Shown here: in pieces, positions 23,409 to 37,700 of the stretch
Layout: each line of letters starts with the position of its first letter
Numbering within the stretch: position 1 is the stretch's first letter
From: Phlebotomus papatasi
Lineage: Eukaryota; Arthropoda; Insecta; Diptera; Psychodidae
DNA length: 64,000 bases
NCBI RefSeq assembly: GCF_024763615.1
Contig: NC_077223.1
Coordinates: 56,544,627 to 56,608,626 of the forward strand
Direction of reading: 5' to 3'
The notes under the pieces: generated by a model
What the model was told of the DNA's origin: nothing
What the model saw: the letters and a program-made list of their open reading frames with translations, nothing else
The model's database searches: none
Program-made: the position numbers and the translations under genes

Positions 23409-24673
23409 TAGGGTGAATGGTGGAAAGTGAGACACTTAAGAAAAAATTCAATTTCAAATGCATTTTTAAACTGAATAAGTAATTATTTTTTACCATTTTT
23501 TTTTGTATCATGGGATTCTTTGACAAATATTTTAACAGAATTTTAACAGTTGATATTAAATATTGCAACCGAATAATCGGAAAATTCACGGAAATTAAAA
23601 AATAACACAATTTGAAAAGATGGACAAAATTTTGGAAAGTTGGACAAAAACTTTTGGAAAGTTGGACATAGTGATATTAATGACAAAATCTCATACGAAA
23701 TATGTAGAAAATCAAATGTTGAGGGTTTTCTCTGTATACTTGCACATTTAATGGTTATGCTAATCCCTCCTTTATGTCCGGGTAACAGTTGAGGAACACT
23801 AATTACCAAGAACTTTCTGGACGTCCAACCAAAAAGATGTTCTGTAAATTTAACAGACGCCTCGCGCTGTCCAGCAGTTATAGTTTTAAAGCGGATGCAA
23901 TTTTAGCACATTTCAATTCCCCATCCGCCCAAATCCTTTTCCACTTGCTTTGGGAGTTCTGTAGAACTTTGTCTTTCTCCAGGTGTTTTTGCGATATTTA
24001 CTATCCATTCGGTCAGAAAAAGTGCTCTTCGGAATCTGGAAATCCTTGCAGCCTTTTCCAGGAGATTTTGTCCTTATCAGCTGCTAACTGCTGTTGTAAC
24101 TATTTCTCCGGATACTTAAGGATCTTTGTCGTTCTTGTTAACATGATTTCACTGCACAAAACTACCAAATTCATTCACAAAATCAACTTGTCCAAAATTT
24201 CAAAAAATTTGTTTTGAAAGCAACACGAAATTAAATCACTTTTCTATCCTTTTTAAATGTAATATTTCACAAATATTTTTTATTCACCTTTTAAATGGAT
24301 GTATGTTCTTCGATTTTCACTGCGGACTTAATAATATTCCACAAATTATGCCGAAAAATCAAACAAAACACTTTGATATTTTCCTAGCAACTTCCATAAG
24401 AAACAGAGAAAATGACAACTACCGTGTCAAGGTTATGAATATCACGCATGCAATACATTTTTTAAATTCTTCCTGCAAATCACCCTTTGATTGTTTAATA
24501 ACGATTTTTGCATTTTTAACTTCTCAAATAATTACAAAATTAAGTTTAATAATCTTTTTAACGAACATTTAAATATTTAATTGATTTATTATCAAGTTTT
24601 TAAGGAGGTGTCTCACATTCCACACTGCTTTGTTCAACTTTCCAAACTGTCTCGCTTTAGGCAAATGACCCTA
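23409..24673 (-). mobile_element. Degenerate pogo-like element, ends TAGGGTGAATGG/TAGGGTCATTTG
   Basis: The left end reads tagggtgaatggtggaaagt followed by gagacac. The right end, inverted, reads tagggtcatttgcctaaagc followed by gagacag. On the minus strand, about 24150 to 23950 reads in shifting frames as TKILKYPEK, LAADKDK, KAARI and then a segment like the pogo helix-turn-helix. At least two frameshifts and several stops are present. It lies between the convergent ends of the zinc-finger gene and URB2. Confidence 0.6.
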
Positions 24674-25146
24674 TATTATTTTGCATAAAATTTAAAATCG
24701 TGATTTTGTATTCAAGAAACTGTATGTTGTTTTTCTTTTGAACAATTCTCACTATTGATAAAAGTAAATAAATTGCAAAATGTTTAGTGCAGAAGTAAAC
24801 AATAAATAAGTATGTATATTGTATGGAAGAAAAACCTGAAACATTTATGGATGAATAATAAAAATAGTAAAGTAATTTTATATGTATTGATGATGATAAA
24901 AAAAAGATGAAAAGTAAAAGAACATAGTACAAAAAATGACTCATGGTAAATTTCACATGCTAAAGAACAATTAGAAAATTGATTACAAAAAAAAAATTCC
25001 AAGAAAAAAGAGACAAGACATTTACAAAGAACACAATAAATAGATTGAAATAAAATTGAAACTAAAAACACTGCTTCAACATAATTATAAGATTGATATT
25101 GAACAAAAAAAAATATTTAAACAAAAAAGCGTAAATCTAAATTATT

Positions 25147-25178
<32 letters not shown>

Positions 25179-25628
25179 AATATTGATATTGAAAGGAAAC
25201 AACAATTGTATAACACGTAATGTTAATTAAGGACAACCGAAAAAGTGGAGAAGAAAAATGGTATTTAAAAACACACACACACACAAGAATAATGAAAGAA
25301 AACTATTTTATAAGGAACAAATATAATTTTTAAGTGAAAAATTTGCAAAAAAGAAAACCTTCCCTCTTCCCCTTTTGATGAATAAAAAATCCCATCATAA
25401 AAGATGAGAAAACTAACTAAATTTATATTTTAGCGACTGATTAGAAGACATCATTGTATGAATGACAATGTGCGTGACAACAAAGAATTTAATAAAAAGA
25501 AATGCATTAACCAATTAAATGTGTAGATGAAAAAGTATAAAGAAACAATACTGGACGCAGACATTTTTAAGAAAAATAAAAATGGTACAGCAGCAAAACA
25601 ATTCATTATACATTTGCCCATCTCACCT
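24674..25628. other. AT-rich gap between convergent gene ends; URB2 3-prime side
   Basis: Very A/T-rich with (at)n near 25148 and (ca)n near 25270. On the minus strand the part just below 25629 is the URB2 3-prime untranslated region; attaaa on that strand near 25490 could be its poly(A) signal. No coding region was recognised. Confidence 0.4.
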
Positions 25629-25790
25629 TCATATTTTCCCTTGGAACTTGTAGTATTTTGTATAGTCACTTAGTAATGTTTTATACACATTCCGGGAAGA
25701 TTCCGAGCAACTCCTTAAAATGAATTGACCATAGTTGGCATCACACATGGCAATCAACGAGTAGCATATATTGTTAATGTGCGTTTTGAT
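25629..25790 (-). CDS. URB2: URB2 exon 4, terminal (162 nt)
   Basis: Acceptor tttgttttag ends at 25791. The frame begins IKTHINNICYSLIAMCDANY, ends SDYTKYYKFQGKI and stops at TGA (25631-25629). Phase 0 at both sides matches exon 3. The last residues correspond to the FKELYNDYLKYHK-like end of human URB2. Confidence 0.88.
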   Translation of the reverse strand: MKTHINNICYSLIAMCDANYGQFILRSCSESSRNVYKTLLSDYTKYYKFQGKI

Positions 25791-28700
25791 CTAAAACAAA
25801 AACAAATAAATTACTAAAGAAAATCTTAAAAAGGAGTGACAAAGCATTCCAGGCTACGCGAAGTGCTCGAACTCGTGACTTAGGGTAAGTGTGCCAAATT
25901 CCGGCCGGCTTGCAATTTCGGCCACCTTTTTTGTTCCTCGAATTTCCATGAACTTTTAGATTTTAAATACTCTAGATAGAGATTATACAATGCAAAAGAA
26001 TAACAAAAAATGTAGCTTCGACAAACGAGATGACGTGAAAAAGATATTGGAAGAATTCTCGCAGGACAAGGAACTATGAGAATGAAGGTGGCCGAAATAG
26101 GGCACCAAAGCTATGTCTATATTTTTATTAATTTTAAAATGTATTAAGAATGATTTTAGAGTAAATCAAGACGGTAAATTCTTTACAAGGTTCCAAGCAA
26201 CACTCTTTCAGAAGAAAGACTTAAAAAAAATCAATTTGTATTTAAAATATTACATTTCAAACTTGAAACTTCGACGCTTGCATGCAACTACGCCGAAATT
26301 TGGCACACTTACCCTATATGCAATACCTAAAAAGTACTTTCGCATTATTTATCGTTTAAGGTGGAGCAACCACTTATGGCCATGTTTAGGAAAAACGGGA
26401 ATTAATTTTATTATAACTTTTGAACTCTTATTTCAAGATAAGGTAAGAAAAGTATATATCGACCATGCACTTTGTATCGGCCAGCTTGCAGAAAATATTG
26501 ACCACCAATTTAACTTAAAAATTACTAACTACGTTTTACCAATTATCTAATGAAAAATATATTGCATTTGTTCATATATAATTATCTGAATTAAGTTTTT
26601 CGTCGACTTTTTAAGAAAATATAATTATTCATCTAATTTATTGAATCACTGTGTCAGAGTCTTAATCAAAAAGTAGCCATTTCTCAAATTCTTATGATTT
26701 TATACTAGAATTTCAGTGACACAAAATAAGAAATTATACCTAATTTAAATTATTTATGAATCTGTCTGAATGAAAAAAAAATACTACTCAATTATTCTAC
26801 TTTTAGTATCAGAACACTTTCTAATTGTCTCGCTACGCATAGTTACAATTAATTTGTTAATTGAGAAGAAGTACATTTTGTTCCAAGTACAGATCTGATC
26901 GACCATTTCTCATCGCATTTCGATGTCATTTTCGTGAGCAGTAGAGGTTATGTCGGTTATGTTTTTGTTGTGAAAAAGAATTTCCCCAGTGTGAATTTTG
27001 TATTTTATCAATGTTAAACATCTTGAAGGATGTCTTAGAAACTGCAATATCAGAGGAAGGATTGAAAAATGTGTTGGATGCCATGACGGCACGAGAATCT
27101 TCTTGAAAACGACTGCAAAGTATGGAGTGTCCAGAATAACCCTGAATGATAAACTTTCCGGAAGACATTTAAAAAGAAAATCACTGGTAATCTTGTACTA
27201 CGTAGGAAAAAGAATAATTTAACTCTTTAAGGACGATTGGGTCACCCGTGACCCAAAAATGAAATGTTTCCTACGGCCTTCTAATGCTGTATTTTGCTCT
27301 AAAAAGTTAGAAAAATGATTTTTTCTGATCCTCGATTTTTGACCTTCTCGTCCTTAAAGGGTTAAACTTGTGAACTGGAGGATCGTGAATCAAGCCCAAA
27401 ACTGAATTTCTTGTGCTTAAGTTCGAGCTCCAAGATTGCATCAAAAATATGGTGAAAAATGAGAGGATGCAGACACCATTCACCAAAAATCTCCCTGGAA
27501 AGTGGTAAAAACTGGTGCTGATGGTTGGATTATGGTAAGGGGTGGATGTCAGAGAGTGTTTCTTCGATTACCACGTAATCAATTAGAAAAATATTCAAAT
27601 TTATAATATTTTTAAAGGGTTTTATTTTTCGACCGATACCTGCTCCACTCGCGGCCGATATCTTCCTCATCTGCTTTCATATGGCCGAAGCAATATGCAC
27701 AGTGCATGATTGCAATTTTACCATTTTTTTTAACTAATTTCTCTAAATATTAAGAAATCAAATGTAGGTATATAAATAAATGAAAGGGATAGATAATCCT
27801 AACCGGCTTATGTAGGTGAGATTCTTAACGTGAGCTAACTCGGAGTGCATACAAATTCGATTTGGAGCTGAAGTTGGGAGACGCCATTCAGTTAACTTGA
27901 ATCAAATTCGTGAAATTATACAAATTTTGTATTTAAACCAAAATATCAAGGATTTGGATGAACTGACAGAAAAGTGTTATATGGGTGAAATGTAGACCAG
28001 AATGTTCTCTATAATTTTCCCATAGAACATGATCTCATCGATTACTCAGAAGTCAAGATAAGCGAGGTTTTTTGTTTCTTAACTCGTTTTTTCATCCAGA
28101 GTTCCCCAAGTAGTCATTTGTTGAACTTCAACTATATCAAAGAATTGTTGTCTTTTGTGAGACTCTTCGTTTAAAACCCTATTTTAAGTGTCTTGGTGGA
28201 GTAGAGGCAGTCAAATTGGCATCTGAGCGATTTCAAATCGTTATTATGGGAAAAATCAATTTTTTCACACTTAAACGGCAAAATCGGAGTGATAGCGTAG
28301 TCTGAGTGGAAAATGATGTATGGACGAAATGTAGAGACAAATGTGCTCTACAATTATGTCGAAGTAATCATCAAAATCGGTTCAGCGACTCAGCGAATTT
28401 TTGAGTTATTTAACTTTTAAGATTTAAAAATTTTCTTTTTAATAATAGCGCCCCTAGCGGTGGTTTTATGAACTTGCGATGTTAGAAGGGGAAGTGGCAT
28501 TTCACGAGAGCTTTCCAAAAAGCCCTCACTTTTTAAATTCTGACGATTAGAACCGGAGTTATGGCCATTTTAAGAAATTTTTTTTGGACCCTTATAGCTC
28601 GGGTCAGGGGGGTCGGGGGACCTTAAGTTTGGTATTGATGGAAAGCTCTAAGGCCCAGATATAACATACTAAAAGTTGAGCCCGCTCGATGCCATAGGGG

Positions 28701-31700
28701 CGGAGCTATTGAGAAAACAAAAAAAGGGGGGTCTTCAAAATGGCGGACGGAGGGGTGGGGGGGTGGGGGGTCAATGCACCAAGTTGCAATTTTCACCCGA
28801 TATATAACCTTTGTCGAAAACCGCAAGTCGATATCTTTTTTAGTTTAGGAGCTATTAAGCTCCAAAGAGCGGCCGGCCGGCCGGCCGGGAACGTAAAATA
28901 GCCACATATATATTCGTGATCAGGAAGTGGCGAAACACATTTTGGCCAAGTTTGAGGTCGATCGGACGACATGAAATTTTGTTAGGATTATAGTAGGTGA
29001 GATTGTTAAGAATCTCACCTAATACTAGGGTTCCAATTGGCATATTTTAAAATGTCAAAAATTAGTTTAGAGCATTTATTTTAAGCAAATTATGGAGCAT
29101 TTTTCTTAACTGGCCGATACATACTTCCCTTAGGGTGGAATCACCAGTTCTCGCCAGTGCCCCACTTCTCGCCACTTACATTGAAATCGCTATTTTTCGC
29201 AATTTATGAAATAAATGAGTCGCATTTTTTTTGTATTGTTTCTGCTTCTACACATAGAATCGAAAAATAATAATTATTCGTTTTGGATTCACGATTTTGA
29301 TCACTTTTTAGAGCAATATTTTAAGCAAGTGCATCGAATCCAACATCTCTTACCAAATGTACTAAGTGTCGTCAAATTTTCATCAGGCCAAAAATACCTA
29401 TTTGGGTAAATAATTTGTCTATTGAATATTTAATTGCACTTGTGGAATACATAAAATTTGTATTTAGTCAATTAATATTTCATTTTATATTAGTTTTGTA
29501 TAAAAATGAGGCATGGCGAGAAGTGGTAATATTCTGGAATTGATTTTACCACCTGTCGCCATATCTTTTCAATAGGCGACGCTAATTTCACTTCGTACAT
29601 TGTCAGTTGTCAAATCTGCATTGTTTACTTTCTGCAAAAGCCCCATAATTTGATTTCTCAAATAAAAGTGAAGAAAAAGCATTTAAAGAGAGTAATAATA
29701 AAGTGATCACAAGGAAAGAGAAATGGTGAATGTATTCTTTTCATAGCATTGCCTAAAATAACCGAGTGTGGTTCTTTTCAAGTGGGTGGCGAGAAGTGGT
29801 TACAAATTTTACAAAACTGGCGAAAAGTGGTAAAAAGTGGCGACGAAATGGTTATTTTTGCATTATTAATAAAAATCAGTTTTTTAAGTAGTCCAGCGTT
29901 ATGTTCTAGGATTATTGCTTTCACATATCTAGAGCCAATACATCTAAGTAACTTTGTGTCAAATGTGACTTATCTTGTAACAAGGATTCAAAAGTTATGA
30001 TTAAATGAATTTAATTTTTTCCTAAACATGGCGATAGCCGGTTATTCCACCCTGCCTTAACTCTAATTATAACTAATTTGACACAAAGTTACTTAGATGT
30101 ATTGGCTGCAGATTCGTAAAAACAATAGTCCTCCAATTTAACCCTGGACTACTTAAAAAACTGATTTTTATTAACAATGCAAAAATAACCACTTCGTCGC
30201 CACTTTTTACCACTTTTAGCCAGTTCTGTAACCACTTCTCGCCACTCACTTGAAAAAGTTCAAACTCTATTATTTTGGGAAATACTATGCAAAGAATACA
30301 TTCAGTATTTTTCTTTCCTCATGATCACCCTATCATTATGCCCAATGCACAATAACTTTTGTTTAGTAAACATGTTTTTGACATTTCAATGAGAGTGAGT
30401 GAGATCTAGATCTAGTCACCTCGTTCATTCTCATGGGAAATTTTGAAAACATGTTTACAAACAAAAGTTATTGTGCGCTGGTTATTACTAACTTTAAATG
30501 ATTTTTCTCCGCTTTTATTTGAGAAATCAAACTATTGGATTAATGTAGAAAGTAAACAATGCAGATTTGACAACTGAGAATCTACGAAGTGAAATTAGCG
30601 TCGCCTAGAGATGGCGACAGATGGTAAAATTATACCAAAATATTACCACTTTTCGCCATGCCTAATTTTTATATAAAATAATATAAAATGAAATATTAAT
30701 TATCTAAATACAAATTTTATCTATTCCACAAGTGTAATTAAATATTCAATAGACAAATTATTTATACAAAAAGGTAAATTTTGATTAATGAACATTTGAT
30801 GACACTTAGTATATTTGGCAATAAATATTGGATTCGATGCACTTGCTTAAAATATTGCTCTAAAAAATGCTGAAAATCGTAAATCCAAAATGAATAATTT
30901 TTATTTTTCTACTCTATAAGGTAAAGTATCCTCGAGTCGACCGCCTCTCGACTCGACCACCCGGAAAAGTATATAAAAGCAGCTCTATTTTTTCACCCCC
31001 CCCCCCCCCCCCCCCCCCCGAAATTTCCACCGTCCAGCCCCCGGCCCGGAGACCAATTTTCTTAACAAATCTTCACATTTCAGACGATTTCTGAGAAATT
31101 TCGTCACGCTATTTGTCCGTCTGTCCGTCCGGCTGTCGCCAGCTCTAGAGGCCAAACGGTAAGAGATAGCGACTTGGAATCTTCGGAGGACCACCCCATA
31201 ATAATAATAATGGTGGCAACATTTCATAGAGGAACTTAGGCCTTCCCGCAAGAGGACTTCGGAACATCCATTATTGTTTTTTTTTCTTATACAAGGGCAG
31301 ATAAATCTGTACGCAACTCGGCTATGGTAAGCCTCAGTACAGGATCTCAGCAGAAGATTCACTAGGAATCTCTCTGAAAGCCGACTCTAAATTGTCACTG
31401 GAGGCAATTGGATCTGGGCCGCTGATTATATGGGCACGCACGCAAGTGCCGCTGATCAGATAGGCCCTGGATCTTGAGAAGAAAGCCCTGCAAAGACAAT
31501 TTTAAGTCTTCAATAGTTCGTAAACTATTGATTAATTTACAATTTTGATTTAGCAAATATAATTTTGAATAGTTCAAAAATAGTTTGCTAATGATTAAAA
31601 TTCCATTTTACATTTCTAAATACCTTAAATTTGAGTTTAAAAATGTGCAATTTTGCTATTGTTCTTTACTGATGAAGAAAAACACTTCATCTTTTTTCTC

Positions 31701-34700
31701 CAATATTAAGAAAACTATAAACTAAATTTGGATTCTATGAATGAATCCTTGGAATTAAGTATCCTGAAAGTAGTTTGGTGTAAATTTGATCCCAGGATTC
31801 ATTCTAGAAGTCCTTGAAATTCCAATTTAAATATTGATGAATTTTTAGTTTTCAAGAACAAAATTGTACAAAGTAATTTTGGTTTATTGAGAAAATTAGA
31901 GGTCCTTAAAGGACTAGAGCTTATTGGCCTATTAGTTAAGGACCTAGAAAATATGTTGGGACTAGTTTCGTCCCTTTAGTCTTTGTGGTAAGGGAGATAG
32001 CATACCCCATCCTTGGGAATTGCAATCACTAATCAGTCATCAATGCTTATGGGTTTTAACGATTTTAATGTGTTAATTTTTAGCATCCTACGAGGAAGTT
32101 CAAACTAAAGGTTGTACTCTAAGCCTAAAGGACTTGTTTTTCTCATAGGATGTTTAAGGATTTAACAATAAAATAAATAAATAAATTTAAATTGAATAAT
32201 AATTTTACCTACACCATAAGTGCTTGAAGTGAGGTTTTACTTACATAAATAGTTCAATCAAATACACTCGACTCTTCGTTATCCGGCTGACTGGGGGACA
32301 AAATGACATTTAGGTTTTTTGAATGATCAACGGTTTTTATATTTTGTGCTGTGTGAATTTATTTTCTGTCTGTCAAATAACAAGAGAATTTTCTTCATGG
32401 TGTGCTTATGTTTCATTTTTTATCACAATTATGTATTAAAACTTCGATACAATGATAATAATTCTTTAATTCACACTGAAGAAACTTCATGTTTAGTAAA
32501 AATAATTTTGAATACACCAACCGCCAGTGTTTGGCAGCTGTCACCCGGATAACGAAGTGCCGGATAACGAAGTGCCGGATAACGAAGAGCCGTGTGTATT
32601 CTTAATTATTCCGTACTCATGTTCATCCTGAACAGCAACAAATGCTGATACAAATTAAATGCACTTAGGACAGTTTCATTTTGAGGAGAGGAATTGCAAA
32701 CGACAATACATTTTTTTAGAGACTCTATTTTCCAAAAGTAGCTTCACTGGTCTCTTAGGAAAATTCAAAATATGTTGATACCCCTTCGCAAAACAAAGAT
32801 AATATTAAATTACTGAAAGTATGCAAGAATATCTGTCGCTAGAAATTCAAAATATAAGCAAAATGTTAGAAATATACGGAATAATTAATTTCTTGAGATA
32901 TTTTTTAATGTTTTCATAATTAGATTTATCATAAGATTAAATAAATTATAGATTAGTAAGTGTAAGAAGTGCATGAAGTGCAGGAAGTGCTGGAAGTATT
33001 GCAGCATTTTCGAGAGTGTTGCGAAATTTTGGAAGTGCGCAGGGCTATTCCATACAAATTGTGGAAGTGCCTGGAAGTGGTGTACACATTTTCACCCTAA
33101 TATCTCCCTCTTGGCTCTACCACTTGACCCATTGAGTGCCCAGGACCACCCCAATGATCGTTAACATGGCCCTCATTTTTTCCCCACCCTTTTCCTTACC
33201 CTCCAAAATCATGTTTTTTGGCATTGCTCGAAAATACGAAAATACCGTTGAAACATTCCTCGGTCTAAGGTTAAAAAGGCACAAGAGAGCGTATTATTTA
33301 TTATCCGAATGGTATCATGTTTGGGCTCGTTGGAAAGGTCTTGAAATTACCTATAAAACTAAAGTGGTTCCAATCGGTTTTGAATTGGTAATGAATCGGT
33401 TGATAACCGAGAAATAATTTTTATACGAAATTAAATTAAATTACTCCTGAGGTGTACTTTGGGAAATATTTTGAATGATTTATAAATCGGTTCAAATCGA
33501 TTGTGAACCGGTAATAAACCGGTTATTTACCGATAAGTAATCTTTGTTTGAATATAATTTTTATTACTCCTTCAAACTATTTTGTGGATCTATTGAGTGA
33601 TTTATGAACCGGTGCAAATCGGTTGACAACCGGTAAATAGTAAATAAACTCTTGTAGTACAGTATCTAAATCACAAGTTTGAGAATTTCGCAAAGCCTAG
33701 GACTAGTCCCCGGCGAGTGCCCTTCAAAGTTGAAGCCAATTTCTTACTTTCACATACAAATGCGTATGGGAATTTTTCTGCACTCGTGATCGTTATGCTA
33801 AATATTTAAAAAGTGAGAAGTTTTTCCGTATTATAAGATACCTTTCCGTATGGAGGGATAAGTATACTAAATTTTTGTTTAAATAATTTTTTTCCTTGGA
33901 GCACTGCGAGCTGAGTCCGAGATCAATTTAAGAATTGGCTTCAAATAGCTCCATATAAAAAGGCCAACTTTCCAGGCGCTTGGCCTAGGACGCTTTGCCA
34001 ACCCTTTTTTAATGCATTGCAAAGAATTACAGTAGACTCTCACTCAAACGGCTCTTTTTCAATCGGACGACAAATTTTGTTGACAATTTTCACGTTTAAT
34101 TATGAAGCTAATTCGATCAAATTTGCTATAGTTCTTCCTATTTTATCGCGATTCTTTATAATTGAGCGCATTTTGTGGAATTTACAAAAGCTTAGACGCC
34201 CAAATCTATCGATAAACCGGATGACATTTTGCCCCATATTCCCGATTGAGAGAGAGTATACTGTATAAAAAATATAAAATAACTTACACTGGGATAGACG
34301 CTTGTAGAGTTCTGATTGTAGATCATTTCGTTAATAACAAATATCAGCATGAAAGGAGCGACTCTCTTGGATTTTTTATTCTTAGAAGCCATAAATGCAA
34401 TCATCCTGAAAGCCACCCATTTGAAATTTGATTAGATTAATAACTTATAAATAATAAAAAAATATATAGGGTAAGGGCTCATAATTTTGACCAGTCTTCT
34501 TATAAGCATCGATGTTCCAAGTTTGAACTGCGATATTTTCAATATTAATTGACTTTTCTTGATACTCTCTTTTCAGAAGGGTTGTTTAGAAACTTGGCAA
34601 GCTATTTATCGTCTTATTTTTACTAAAATTAGTTTTAATACGTTTAAAACTGAATTGATATGTGGAGGTGAATTTGACTCTTATTTTGGACAACTTGGTT

Positions 34701-37700
34701 ATTAATTTGGACAACTTGGCTGTAAATTTGGATAGCTAATCCGCCTCAAGAGGATGCCCATTGTTCTTCATTTCATGAACCAATCATACCAAGTCCTCTT
34801 CCTGTTCATGTAAGGGAAATGTAGAATGTCACAAGAAGCCCGGAAACTTTCCATATCATTCATTAAAATGAATTGACTTCGGTACTCCAAGTACGCTCGG
34901 ATTTGCTCTTTCCCTGGACTTTCCTGGAGCCTTTCAAGGCTTTTCTAGCTACATCTCTTTCGTAGAGATGACGCTCCTTTGATTCTCCAGGCATTTGTCC
35001 TACCTAGTCATCACAAAAGCTAAAATTTCACGAAATTTCGTGAGAAAAACACCTGTCCAAAATAAGGAGTATCACCTCACTGGTAAATGTCTTTAAAAAA
35101 TTTCCCATTTTTCACACGAAAAATCTAATTCACAAGGCAAATCTCACTTCAGGTCAAATGTGCGAATTACCACTAACGTGAATCAACAAAATTTCCAATG
35201 AATATTCAATACGATCACTCAAAAAAAAAAGCGAAGAAACATTGCTTTCTATCTAACCACATCTAAATAAAACTGAAGTACACGAAGTTCTGTCATATTT
35301 CTCGTAAGCAATTGCTCACACTGAATTTTCAACAATAGCAATTTCAACTCAAATCATATTTTAAATTTAACGTATTTAGTATTAAAATCTTTCAAAAAGA
35401 ACAAGTATTTAGATAGAATTCATTATTCATCAAATATTGGATTAAAAATCCATCATTTTAATCAATTTATTTTTAGTGTCCAATTTTATCCTCAAAGTGT
35501 CCAAAATAAGAAACTGGACAAAATTATGAGCCTTTCCCCTATATATCAAAACTTACAATTCAAGTTTGTGAGCCAATTGGGTGAGAATGTCAATTTCTTC
35601 CTGATCCAGTTTCTCATTTTTGCTCCTGTCACTTCGATATCCACAGATTCCATGGATGAGATCCTTGAAAATGTACACAAACTGTGGCATGGTAAATCTC
35701 AAACATGATGACCTGTGTTGATTTACAGCATGACAAAACTCAGTCATTTGCAAATGAAGTCGCGAGAAGTCCTTAATATTCAGCTTAAGTTGCTTCAAGT
35801 TGATTTCCACGAGAAAAGTCAGAATGTTGTGGAAAAAAGAGTTTGGCAGTGGGATTTTCGTGTTTTTTACGTAAATTGTGTGCGACTTAAGAATGTCCAA
35901 AATTAATTCCATTGATTCTCCTTTGGAAAATGTTGAGCATACGTCCGATATGATCCCTATAATATCTTTGTAAAATGTTGAAAAAATTTTTGCTTGCTCT
36001 TCATTCATATTGCAAAGACCAAAACTCTGCAGGATTTGACAAGTGTGGAGAGCATTTTCCGTTTTAATCTCATCCTTCAAGATCCTCAGTACATTGGCAA
36101 ATTCCTCAGGTTTGGAGAGAGTCAGGATTATGTTTGCAATTTCTGAATTTTTTGATGTTATCTCTTTTGTCTGTCTCATCTGTTGCCAGAAATCCATTAC
36201 AGTCAACATGAGGATTTCATGTGAAATACCCAATAATTCCCTATTATCGACAACAATCTTCAAGAGATCCCCTAACTGACTCTTGCGAATGGAGTGATTG
36301 ATAAATTTTAAACTGATCTTTCCCAGATCCTCGTGGGTTTTTGATAAATTTTCTTTACCAGTGAAAAATATCCTGAGGGTTGCTACAAAGGCAGAAAGGT
36401 ATCCATCAATGTTCTCAACATTTTTAAAGGACTTCAGAGCTAGAAGACTTAGCTTCGACCGAAGGTTAATGGTCTCTTTTTCGAATTTGTGAAATTTTCT
36501 GTATTTTGAAAAATTTTCCACTGCTATCATGGATAAATGTCTGTTCAGAGGAGAATCACCAATCTCCAAAATAGTCACTAGTTCAGTAAAACTCTTTATA
36601 TTATCTTCACTTTGCCATTTTATTGCTGCGGCAAAAAGAATATCATACAATTTTCTCTGTTTCTCAACATTCGGGAACATTTCTATGACTTTACCGACTG
36701 AAATGTATCCAAAAATACTAATTTCATTGCCCAATTCCGTGAGATTTACCAAGATGTCCAGTAAAGATTTTTCCAAGTCCACAAAATCTATTAAAGTGTG
36801 TTGTAATAGCAAGAGAAAGAATATACACTTATTCTTTTCTTCTTTGCAGAGAAATCCAATTGGAACATTTTTCAATTTATCAAGTGCATCTTTGAGATCC
36901 TCCTGATCATGAGATAATTTCCCTTTCAAATTCACCGGCTTCACTTGAGTGAGAATTTCTTTGGGGATATCATCAAAAGTATCTCCAGACATTAATTCAG
37001 AGAAGTTTATCTTGCAGAATGGGGATTTTTTTGCATTGATTTTTTGAGAAATCACTTGAAAAGTGACAAGAAGAAAAACTATTAGGAATTCTTCATCTTC
37101 AAAAATGTCCAAAATCTTTGGATAATACAAAGTATCCAATTTTTCAACTATCATTTGGGCTAGTGTGATTTTGCCTTTTCTGGACAGTGACTTTGTAATC
37201 CAGAAGTAATCTTTCAAGTTCACTGCCATTCTCCTAAAAATAGTTACATCTTGGAGAATTCCTGGCAAATTCTCTAAAGCCTTTTCTTGATGCTTATTTT
37301 CAATAGTCCTCAATTTTAACCGTTTCAATTGGAGAGAACAAAACAGATCCCTAATATCTGTATCATCAATCATTTTGTTCTGATTATCAATCCAAGTATT
37401 CACCTTTAAATAATCTACTTTTCCAAGATTGCCCGAATGATTCTCATGTACAAAATCTGGCCGATAAACCACCAGGGCCATATCAAAGTCCAAAATTCCA
37501 GAGTAAAGTTCCAAGAATGATTTAAGTGGTCTCAAATTACCTTCCTGTGCATCGAGAATTTCGAGGAATTTATTTAATAAATCATTCATTAAAATTCGTC
37601 TTTCGTCAATTTTTTTCAAAATATTATCAGGCTTCTCCAAAAGCCGAGACCCTTGAAAGTATGCACAGAGCATTTTGCATGTGAATTCTAAATAGAATAG

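Noticed and set aside
29749..30000. 83-codon ORF within the 29131 element
   Set aside because: The inverted copy at 30078-30925 does not keep the frame.
34017..34268. ORF next to URB2 exon 3
   Set aside because: Lies entirely in the 238-bp CAGTAG MITE, which has a copy elsewhere with a broken frame.
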